64,000 nucleotides of DNA from JAVBSX01 sp051660685. GTDB lineage: Bacteria > Planctomycetota > Planctomycetia > Pirellulales > Thermoguttaceae. Under the pieces are notes generated by a model. It was not told where the DNA came from, did no database searches, and saw only the letters and a program-made list of their open reading frames with translations. Position 1 is the stretch's first letter. Each line of letters opens with the position of its first letter. Made by a program: the position numbers and the translations under genes. Below are positions 8,001-14,097 of this stretch, one piece after another. The DNA lies in contig JBOFQB010000112.1 of assembly GCA_051660685.1 (NCBI GenBank), positions 1-64,000 on the forward strand, given 5' to 3'.

Positions 8001-8974
8001 AAAGCATTGAAGGTCGTTGCCCTCTTTCGTTGGTTGAACCCTTGAAAAGCGAGCCGGTTTGGGCAAGCATTACGGTTCCCGAACCGCAACCCCCGACTCC
8101 GCCCCAAAATGTCCGGGCCGTTTCCTCGCCCGGTTCAATCACCTTACATTGGGAGCAGGAACGACCGGGCCGTTTTCAGTACCGTGTTTATCTGATTGAG
8201 GGACAACGGGAACTGGAAAGACAACAAATGACGCTGATCGGTTCTGAATCGGTTATAACGACAACACGAACGCGCGAACCGATTCGGAAAGAATTAACGC
8301 AAGAGCCGATGAACGGGAACAGTTGGACGATTGTCCCGGATGATGAAAACGAACGGGAATTTCAGGTCGTTGCAATTAGTCGAACCGGTTTGGAAACGGC
8401 GTCCCCGACAATCCAAGCTCGTGCTTTGCCCGAAAAGAAAGAACCCGTTTTTGTCCTCGCAGATGCCGTTTCGGACGATTCCGCAGTCAACCTGCTGAAA
8501 AACGGGGCGAGTTTTTCAAAGGGAGAACTAGATGTTCGCAACGGGGGTTACATGGAAATTCCCAATCGCCCCGAATTTGCAGTTGGCGACCGTTTTTCAT
8601 TCGAGTGTTCCGTCAAGTTCGACGAATCAGGCAATATGCCGATTATTCTTGGTTGTGGTGTCTGGAACCAATCCGGCTGGTTCTTGCAACGAATCGGGGC
8701 CGGATTCCGATTGCACTGTTTCGGTGTCGATTGTGACGGGGGAAATGCGACACTTGGAAAATGGATTCGGTTGGTTGGGACCTTTGACGGAACACGATTG
8801 CGGCTCTATCAAAATGGTCAACTGGTTGCCGAACGATTTGTCGTTCCGAATCAGCGAACGGTTTGGACAGGTCCTTTATTGATCGGCCAATATAGCGGCG
8901 GAATCAGCGAGGATTACCAAGTCAAGGGTCGAATCAAGGATGTCCGTTTTTACGAACGGGTTTTGAAACCCTAA
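5009..8974 (+). CDS. HzsA-related secreted multihaem protein with LamG-like C-terminus
   Basis: A 1321-residue exported protein. A signal peptide covers about residues 1-44 (hydrophobic LLLLLLG core, cleavage near CFA-AES). Residues about 70-500 carry repeated TolB/PD40-like propeller blades (FDPSLSYDAQTILFCF, MPDGRILFGRWEYI). Next comes a segment seen in hydrazine synthase alpha subunit relatives (VPIEEDGSVFFEAPSG, ending in a haem motif), with CXXCH at Cys542 and Cys593, and a third CXXCH at Cys731. Residues about 890-1150 look like two fibronectin III-type domains and 1165-1321 like a LamG/concanavalin fold. It probably acts in the periplasm in redox or surface polymer chemistry; the substrate is unknown. 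No hydrazine synthase beta or gamma subunit is nearby, so anammox is not implied. A run of nine G lies in codons 89-91. Confidence 0.8.
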   Translation: MRMSRSGLLSFAFPRFLLLLLLGISSGFGSLAPNISAVSTCFAAESVPSETPETTVADRALLQNPILFAKRYNYQGLHIYDTFYQWRPGGGIYVLENPADPPEQHRIRAIIDEGTPETLGPGIYFDPSLSYDAQTILFCFKGSSSGNSVIYEIGVDGKGLRQITNLDNNGNPYKGSGGGHHDVKPCYLPDDRILFCSTRYSGLVPCANNGVTILHVMNRDGSNIHTISVNNVTEFDPVVMPDGRILFGRWEYIDKNALTIQSLWTVYPDGTNETALFANNMVFPEAVLQAKPVPGAEHLIVSTFAPHNAPPRGTIAMIDTRLGKNEEQAICNFETPDRPTYDRGDSCDPWALNENVVLYSGVPESRRAPKIGNDTPAGNRGNPKLNAIQLIDRTGKKVLILSDPLFDLHNPIPLVPREKPRIITDMTDRNKITGNFFVHDVYEGMPEVPRGSLKWLRVVEETSRVSESPGGTWMNQTFSISAALAWSPKIYHGVVPIEEDGSVFFEAPSGRSLNFQLLDKDYRLVRSMRTFIQAAPGTTRSCMGCHEYKYGTTPSVAASRLLGRQPKSLQDESWGTGYMDYPSMIQPILDRRCVSCHGGEQGVAGGLDLSGGWTELFNISYENLTARREKQYTADLIQGICCMNGTAYWSCKLFNAYEHGSGNAPLAAILLKEPHLSATGLTPSERELLFTWIDSNGLYFGTWNYTQTGAFAREYNAAKGELIGVMNEAGCVSCHADDQGNVKRFDDWINLENPQMSRILRAPLAESQTAESGFGLALCRNRKVNQNFSRLGLMFKSGYEHAVKNLDQFPTQVWQSWEESLKGEPVLTFQSTSDANYQKMRQIIEDARVRQLTNPRVDMPFANEMGTGIKAGRFRQIIPQPLPEKTPELNITVDADGIVRLNWECSDRTIGLVAELHRSTEPNFQPRPETLIGRTELFQFSDKNAPIGTVHYALVLVSDPAETCGTAKSGAVLDYTDSLPLSVNNLVHDSRVQQPIIKSIEGRCPLSLVEPLKSEPVWASITVPEPQPPTPPQNVRAVSSPGSITLHWEQERPGRFQYRVYLIEGQRELERQQMTLIGSESVITTTRTREPIRKELTQEPMNGNSWTIVPDDENEREFQVVAISRTGLETASPTIQARALPEKKEPVFVLADAVSDDSAVNLLKNGASFSKGELDVRNGGYMEIPNRPEFAVGDRFSFECSVKFDESGNMPIILGCGVWNQSGWFLQRIGAGFRLHCFGVDCDGGNATLGKWIRLVGTFDGTRLRLYQNGQLVAERFVVPNQRTVWTGPLLIGQYSGGISEDYQVKGRIKDVRFYERVLKP

Positions 8975-9034
8975 GAAGATATGATGTTTGAGAGCAGAAT
9001 CTGAATACAAAAACCGGCTCAAAAAGAATCAGTA

Positions 9035-9511
9035 ATGACAAACATTATCAGACGTGTTTACATTGATACTTCCGTTGTTGGAGGAACATTTGACAAAGAA
9101 TTCGCTCGTCAAACGGAACCGTTCTGGAGTGCGGTCCAAAACGGTAATGTCCGCCTTATTATTTCAGATATTCTTCGCGGTGAAATGCAAAATGCTCCAC
9201 AACATGTCAGAACATTTTTCGATAGTCTCCTAGAACACGATGTCGAGCATGTCCTCTTGTCGCAGGAAGCCGAAGATTTGGCGGAAAGATACATTTTTGA
9301 AAAAGTCGTTGGCGGATCAAGCCTTGATGACGCAAGACACATCGCAATTGCAACTGTTTGCAGAGCCGATGTCTTGGTGAGTTGGAACTTCAAACATATC
9401 GTCAATCTCAACAGAATCAGGGGGTACAACTCTGTCAATCTGCGACAGGGATACCCAATGATCGAAATCAGGACACCCCCCGAGTCAATGGATTATGAAA
9501 ACGATGAATAA
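9035..9511 (+). CDS. PIN-domain protein, putative VapC-like toxin
   Basis: A 158-residue PIN-fold ribonuclease-like protein. It starts VYIDTSVVGG with the first acidic metal ligand (Asp11), has Glu50 in DILRGEMQ and the LDDARHIAIA helix with Asp98/Asp99, then LVSWNFKHIVN, the form of the last motif found in a PIN subfamily where the usual Asp is replaced by Asn. The next small gene overlaps its stop codon, the organisation of a toxin-antitoxin pair with the toxin first. RNase activity and toxicity are inferred from the family. Confidence 0.8.
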   Translation: MTNIIRRVYIDTSVVGGTFDKEFARQTEPFWSAVQNGNVRLIISDILRGEMQNAPQHVRTFFDSLLEHDVEHVLLSQEAEDLAERYIFEKVVGGSSLDDARHIAIATVCRADVLVSWNFKHIVNLNRIRGYNSVNLRQGYPMIEIRTPPESMDYENDE

Positions 9512-9692
9512 TGAACATATCATTGAAGGTTTTAGCACGGTTCGGATGAAACGGGAACTCCAAGAAAAGTTTCAGCGGAAAACCGCCGGAATGTGTTTTA
9601 AGGAGTTACGTTGGTTTCTCGATAAAACATTGGAACCCTTGCCAAAGAAAAAGCAGGATGCTCCTTATGAGGTAAGCAAAAACGATGAATAA
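9504..9692 (+). CDS. Small partner of the PIN protein, putative antitoxin
   Basis: A 62-residue basic protein (MNNEHIIEGFSTVRMKREL, then QEKFQRKTAGM and LRWFLDKTLEPLPKKK). The FSTVRMKRELQEKF helix resembles the short proteins that regularly accompany this type of PIN gene. Its start overlaps the PIN stop codon (ATGAATAATGA), so it is translationally coupled; a more distal in-frame ATG is at 9495. No clear ribbon-helix-helix or AbrB motif is seen, so the mode of neutralisation is unknown. A near copy of the coupling sequence (AACGATGAATAAT) occurs at its own end, where another frame opens (see findings). Confidence 0.65.
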   Translation: MNNEHIIEGFSTVRMKRELQEKFQRKTAGMCFKELRWFLDKTLEPLPKKKQDAPYEVSKNDE

Positions 9693-9727
9693 TTGGCCGA
9701 AACCGATTCCAGAAGACAAGTTTCCTC

Positions 9728-9823
9728 GTTTAGACGCAAAACAACGTTCTGCGCGTACTTCGCCCGGCGCAAACCGGACGGAAATCTTTATTACGCGCAG
9801 AACATTATCGCGGTTCAACAACG
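9728..9823. repeat. GCGCGTA palindrome family, copy 1
   Basis: A perfect 12-bp inverted repeat, GTTCTGCGCGTA (9746-9757) and TACGCGCAGAAC (9792-9803), around a 34-bp loop. Its outer flanks (GTTTAGACGCAAAACAACG on the left, ATTATCGCGGTTCAACAACG on the right) align with a second, shorter copy at 57091-57163. It is non-coding and of unknown function. Confidence 0.65.
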
Positions 9824-9838
9824 AATTTCTTCTTCCGC

Positions 9839-9880
9839 TCCCCCTATCCCCTATTCCCCAGTCCCTATCCCCTACTCTAC
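9839..9880 (+). repeat. Heptanucleotide CCCCTAT-type tract
   Basis: Consecutive degenerate 7-mers of the form CCCCTAT, CCCCTAT, TCCCCAG, TCCCTAT, CCCCTAC. The tract overlaps the 3' end of the GH172 gene and supplies its stop codon (TAG on the minus strand at 9874-9872). Similar tracts occur at 12195-12230, 53467-53508, 55438-55469, 55561-55603 and 57066-57083. Confidence 0.7.
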
Positions 9881-11920
9881 AAACCGGTAAAGGTCAAGAC
9901 CAAACATCGTCCCGATTGAATCGGCATGTTTGCCGACCACTTCAATCGTCAGAACGTGCGAACCGGCCGGGACATCGACAACGCCAATCTCAACGGGACC
10001 TGTGTTAATGACCTTCTCGGGATTGTAAAGGTCAATCACCCCCCCAACCTTCTGACCGTCCAGATAAAACTGGAACTGTCCGTAATCCCGCGCTTTGGTC
10101 ATCTCACAAACCAATTTCTGCGGTCCTGATCCCTTCAATTCCACATTCAGGTCCAACCGGTCCCCCGCTTTCGTTTGCGTCCACCACAATTGATCGTCAT
10201 TGTGCCATTTTCCATCTTGCCAATTCCCCATCATTTGTCGAGACACCATTCCCCCTGTCGGTTTCGAAGAAATGTCAAAACCCGGAATCACAAGAACAAA
10301 GGGCATGTTGTACTGGACTTTGGAACGCATTTCCTCGATCAACCGTTCGCGGGACGGGACTTTTCCAGTTGGAACGTCAATGATTTCGACCCCGGAAAAT
10401 CCATACCAGTATGTCATAACGGCGTAATCAACCGTTGTCGTTGCCCAATGCCAGACTTCCATGTCGAATCGAAAATCTTTCGTAAAAGGGATGTCGTCCA
10501 ACAACCGAAACCGGACGTTCGTCGTATTGCCGTAATTGCTCGGTCCTTCCGCGCGCGGTTGGGCGTGAAAAGGCGATTCAAAGAATTCCGGCGTACACCA
10601 AGCATAACCGTAATAATCTTCGGTCCCCGTTCCAAAGTGCGAGGGGAATTTCTCGGAGTCAACATAAATTTTCTCATCTCCCTCGCCCCACCAATCAGGA
10701 ACGGGATTGACAACACTGAGTGCATCTCCGACATAAACGCCCTTACCTTTGAGTGCAACGTAGTTCCAGTCCTGTTTCTGACCGTCCCCGCCAATCGCTT
10801 CTATTGCACGATCCTGTCGCCAAGTTGCGTAAAAATACATCGTCCGGTCATTCCATTCAATGGACGAAAAGGACGGATTTTCGAGCGTAACCCGAACATT
10901 TTGGGTCGGGTCCAGATTCGTCACCTTAAACGTCCACTTCTTTTTGAACGGCATTTTCCAGAAACTGTGCATCATGCCGTCTTCCTCCACTTTCGTGTAC
11001 CAAGTTTGAAACGGGTTGACACCAACTCCTCCTGCAAAGAAATCACCAAGCGGGCAAAGAACCGTTGTTTGTCCGTCACAACCGATTTCCAACAAAGTGC
11101 TTCGTAAGGCTTGAGGAACATTTTCGGCTTCAACACGGATCGAAAACGAGTTCAGAACATGCGGCGTCTCGACCTCTTCTTCGTACATCTCCTCCGAACA
11201 TTTCGTTCCGTCCGCCGTCCAAGCGTGTAAATACGCCGTATCTGTGTCCGTATCCTCAACATAAGGGGTTCGTAAAAGAGTTTTCTGCACCTTTTCAATT
11301 TGCGGTTGGATCGATTTCAGGTTTTGCAGAGAAAACGATTCAACCGCAGTCCCCTTAGGATAGGTCCGATAATTGATCTGATAATACAGATTATTCTGAA
11401 CCGGCATCTGGTCAACCGTCACTTTAATATGTTTGGCGTAAGGAATCGGCAAATAAAGGTTGCGACCATTTGCTCGAGGGGAACTGAGCGGGGGACCGAC
11501 GAGATAATCACCGCCGATCAAATCGCCAATTTTGGCTTCCATTGCCGGTTTTTCATTTCCGTCGATGTAAATACGAAAAGTAACCAGATAATGCGGGGCT
11601 GTGATCCACCATCTGACAATTGCGCCCGGACCGTCTTCGTCCATAAGAACCCATTCTTGACGTCGACCATTTCGTTCCGTCCGAACAAACTGAGAAGCGT
11701 CACCATTTGCAAACCAACCGGGTTGGTCCGGTCCTTTGGACCCCCGATCATAACTACTTGCCTGTTTGCAGGTGTAGGCGGGGTCAGGAAACTGGTAAAT
11801 CGAGTTCCGATTGACCATTTCCTCCAAAAGGGACGAGAGATTGACCGTTGCTGCCAAACTGGGAAGAGTAAGAGAAATCAGCAACAGAATGATAAACGGG
11901 ATCAGGATGTAGCGTTTCAT
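9872..11920 (-). CDS. Secreted DUF2961 / GH172-family glycoside hydrolase
   Basis: A 682-residue exported protein. From the ATG at 11920 a signal peptide (MKRYILIPFIILLLISLTLP, cleavage near LAA-TV) precedes the DUF2961 jelly-roll core. The family signature GTGTEDYYGYAW is intact and lies 21 residues after a Glu in WWGEGDEK, the spacing I recall for the catalytic Glu pair of the GH172 difructose-dianhydride-forming alpha-D-fructofuranosidase. GH172 members act on alpha-furanosyl linkages, including arabinofuranosides in actinobacterial glycans, so the substrate here is open. The last 150 residues form an extra beta domain (LDLNVELKGSGPQKLVCEMT). An upstream in-frame ATG at 11992 overlaps the MITE-like element and is rejected. 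Confidence 0.85.
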   Translation of the reverse strand: MKRYILIPFIILLLISLTLPSLAATVNLSSLLEEMVNRNSIYQFPDPAYTCKQASSYDRGSKGPDQPGWFANGDASQFVRTERNGRRQEWVLMDEDGPGAIVRWWITAPHYLVTFRIYIDGNEKPAMEAKIGDLIGGDYLVGPPLSSPRANGRNLYLPIPYAKHIKVTVDQMPVQNNLYYQINYRTYPKGTAVESFSLQNLKSIQPQIEKVQKTLLRTPYVEDTDTDTAYLHAWTADGTKCSEEMYEEEVETPHVLNSFSIRVEAENVPQALRSTLLEIGCDGQTTVLCPLGDFFAGGVGVNPFQTWYTKVEEDGMMHSFWKMPFKKKWTFKVTNLDPTQNVRVTLENPSFSSIEWNDRTMYFYATWRQDRAIEAIGGDGQKQDWNYVALKGKGVYVGDALSVVNPVPDWWGEGDEKIYVDSEKFPSHFGTGTEDYYGYAWCTPEFFESPFHAQPRAEGPSNYGNTTNVRFRLLDDIPFTKDFRFDMEVWHWATTTVDYAVMTYWYGFSGVEIIDVPTGKVPSRERLIEEMRSKVQYNMPFVLVIPGFDISSKPTGGMVSRQMMGNWQDGKWHNDDQLWWTQTKAGDRLDLNVELKGSGPQKLVCEMTKARDYGQFQFYLDGQKVGGVIDLYNPEKVINTGPVEIGVVDVPAGSHVLTIEVVGKHADSIGTMFGLDLYRFVE

Positions 11921-11993
11921 AAGACATCGGGGTTGGTGATTGCGAACGGGTGATCGGGAACAAAAGAGGACGGGGAAACCGGGATTCATCATA

Positions 11994-12158
11994 GCGTCTG
12001 CGCGTAAATAACCTATCTAAATTGCGGATTCACAATTAACTAGAGTTTTGGATTGATTTCGTGTTTTTGGTGTTTTTCGTGGTATAAAAGAACCACTAAA
12101 AACACGAATCTCACGAAAGGAACAAAGTAAAAGGTATCCGTTATTTATGCGCACATAC
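11994..12158 (-). mobile_element. 165-bp MITE-like element, copy A
   Basis: Bounded by imperfect terminal inverted repeats: GCGTCTGCGCGTAAATAACC at the left and, read on the other strand, GTATGTGCGCATAAATAACG at the right. It is flanked by a 3-bp direct duplication, ATA (11991-11993 and 12159-12161). The interior has a palindrome around GTGGTATAAAAGAACCAC and a TTTTTGGTGTTTTT run. No coding capacity. It matches copy B at 19638-19802 along its full 165 bp in the opposite orientation. Confidence 0.85.
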
Positions 12159-12194
12159 ATAGAGGGTCAGAATCAGGGACAGGGAACCATTCCG

Positions 12195-12230
12195 ATTCCC
12201 TATCCCCTATTCCCTGCACCCTATCCCCTG
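12195..12230 (+). repeat. Heptanucleotide CCCCTAT-type tract
   Basis: ATTCCCTATCCCCTATTCCC followed by TGCACCCTATCCCCTG, the same degenerate 7-mer family as 9839-9880, placed immediately after the stop codon of the sugar isomerase gene. Confidence 0.65.
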
Positions 12231-12234
12231 TTTC

Positions 12235-13239
12235 TTACTGGTTTTCTTTGTCAAAAGCACCATCAAAAGCGATGTTTGACGGAGCAAAGTTACACTTGCG
12301 GACAAACTCACATGCTTCTGTCGCGCCGTGTTCACGTTCCATACCCATATCTTCCCATTCAACCGAGAGAGGACCTTGATAATTGATATGGTTCAGGGCG
12401 CGAATGATTTCCTCAAAGTTGACACCACCATGTCCAAGCGAGCGGAAATCCCAACCTCTTCGCGGATCGCCAAAATTCAAATGCGAGGAGAGAATCCCGG
12501 TTCGACCATTGAGTGTCACAATTGCATCTTTCATGTGAACGTGATAAATCCGGTCAGGGAACATGCGAATGAATTCGACCGGATCGACCCCTTGCCAAAT
12601 CAGGTGAGACGGATCGAAGTTGAACCCAAATTCCGGTCGCCGTTTCAATGCATCAAGTGCCATTTCAGCCGTATAGATGTCAAACGCAATTTCCGTCGGA
12701 TGTACTTCAAGAGCAAATTTGACCCCACATTCGCCAAAAACGTCCAGAATCGGGTTAAACCGTTCAGCCAAAAGTTTGAAACCGTCGTCAATCCAATTTT
12801 GCGGAACTGGGGGGAAGGAGTACAAATACGGCCAAATGCTTGAACCTGTAAAGCAGGTCACAACCTTGACCCCCATTTTTTGAGCAGCACGAGCCGTGTC
12901 CATAAGTTCTTTTGCAGCCCTTTTGTTCACTTCATCCGGGTTTCCAGCTCCCCAAACATAAGGCGGAAGAATCGCTTTATGTCGTTCATCAATCTTGTCC
13001 AAAACACATTGACCGACCAAATGAGCCGAAAGAGCCCAACAATCAAGTCCATTCTGCTTCATGATTTCCCGACGTTTGGCGCAATAGTCACTTTCGGACA
13101 ATGCTTTTTGCACGTCAAAAAGTTCCCCCCAACAAGCCAATTCCAAACCGTCATAACCAAACTTCTTCGCTTTTGCCGAAAGGTCCGTCAATTTCAAATC
13201 GGCCCATTGTCCTGTCGTCAATGTAACTGGTCGTCCCAT
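12235..13239 (-). CDS. Sugar phosphate isomerase/epimerase (AP endonuclease 2-like TIM barrel)
   Basis: A 334-residue xylose-isomerase-like TIM barrel. Typical motifs are GYDGLEL near the N-terminus, ALEVHPTEIAFD (metal-ligand Glu), FNFDPSHLIWQG, IYHVHMKDA and GPLSVEWEDMGM (C-terminal metal-ligand Glu), and LGHGGVNFEEIIRAL. This superfamily includes sugar isomerases, epimerases and inosose dehydratases; the exact substrate cannot be read off. There is no signal peptide, so it is cytoplasmic. ACGAGGAGAAGAG gives a good Shine-Dalgarno 6-8 bp before the ATG. It follows no obvious operon partner; the GH172 gene is downstream on the same strand beyond a MITE-like insertion. Confidence 0.88.
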   Translation of the reverse strand: MGRPVTLTTGQWADLKLTDLSAKAKKFGYDGLELACWGELFDVQKALSESDYCAKRREIMKQNGLDCWALSAHLVGQCVLDKIDERHKAILPPYVWGAGNPDEVNKRAAKELMDTARAAQKMGVKVVTCFTGSSIWPYLYSFPPVPQNWIDDGFKLLAERFNPILDVFGECGVKFALEVHPTEIAFDIYTAEMALDALKRRPEFGFNFDPSHLIWQGVDPVEFIRMFPDRIYHVHMKDAIVTLNGRTGILSSHLNFGDPRRGWDFRSLGHGGVNFEEIIRALNHINYQGPLSVEWEDMGMEREHGATEACEFVRKCNFAPSNIAFDGAFDKENQ

Positions 13240-13674
13240 GTCTCTTCTCCTCGTAAATAATAAGGGGTGTGAAAAAAAGATAAAATTTCATTCGACTTGT
13301 ACAAATTTCCATTTAACTCATACAAAGCCGACCTGTTGCTTCAAAACGGTAAAAACATTGATCTGTTTTCAATCAACGAATCAACGTTCTCGGCATTGTA
13401 CCGATTGACAAGCCCCATTTCAAACGGTTGACGAAAAAAAGACATTAAAAAATTTCCCAAGCAAAGAGTCCGAACAATTGCCCGACAAATCGTTGAAGAC
13501 CCTTTTGGAACAAAAGAGTCGAACACTCCGTCCGACACCATCATTGTTGATTGACTGATATTGACTTATTCGGACGACCCCCTTGACGAATTCGTTCCAT
13601 AAGAGAAAATGTGCGTTCACTTTTCGAGGAACTTCGTGAGACTTCTCAGACGCTGTTCCCTTTGAAAAGAACTT
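13240..13674. other. Intergenic region upstream of tRNA-Glu
   Basis: About 435 bp with no convincing gene, repeat or terminator. It should contain the promoter of the isomerase gene (minus) and of the tRNA (plus), but neither can be assigned. Confidence 0.4.
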
Positions 13675-13746
13675 GGCCCCGTCGTCTAGCGGTTAGGACA
13701 CGGCCCTTTCAAGGCCGCGACACGGGTTCGATTCCCGTCGGGGTCA
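13675..13746 (+). tRNA. tRNA-Glu (anticodon UUC)
   Basis: A complete cloverleaf of 72 nt: acceptor GGCCCCG pairing with CGGGGTC, D arm GTCTAGCGGTTAGGAC, anticodon stem CGGCC/GGCCG around loop CTTTCAA with anticodon TTC, T arm ACGGG-TTCGATT-CCCGT, and discriminator A. CCA is not encoded. A T-run follows directly (13747 on), possibly part of the terminator. Confidence 0.96.
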
Positions 13747-14097
13747 TTTTTTTGCCGTATTTTTCCGAAGTCGGTTGTTCCAAACATCGTTTTTTGAGTG
13801 TCTGGTTTTTCCGGCCGGTCCGTTTGTAAGACGGTTACATTCGATTTTGTGACCGTCTTTTCTTTTGCGCGTACTTTCCTTTGCGTTGATTCTCTTTGTG
13901 TCGGATTTGGAAGAGATTGGGAAAAAGGGAAGACGTTTGCACATGCTGCAAAATCTTGATTCTCGCAAAAACTGGTATTAACCCTTTCTGTATGCTAGAC
14001 TTGGATTCCTGAACCTGCAATCGCGTTGAACCGCGATATGAGGGATTGCGCTTTAGAAAAAACCGCCAAGTAAGGTGAAACAGAACCTGAATCTAAT
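13747..14097. other. Intergenic region upstream of the RND gene
   Basis: About 350 bp starting with the T-run after tRNA-Glu. It contains the leader of the RND gene; TATGCTAGA near 13991 could be a -10 box but no good -35 is paired with it. Nothing else recognised. Confidence 0.4.

Noticed and set aside
5009..8974. Idea that the HzsA-like proteins show an anammox organism
   Set aside because: No hydrazine synthase beta or gamma subunit, no hydroxylamine oxidoreductase-type octahaem protein in the window, and the proteins carry additional sugar-binding-like domains.
9685..10008. 107-codon frame after the PIN partner gene
   Set aside because: Only its first codons look like a gene; the rest runs through repeats and the GH172 gene on the other strand. 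Kept as a possible decayed remnant.
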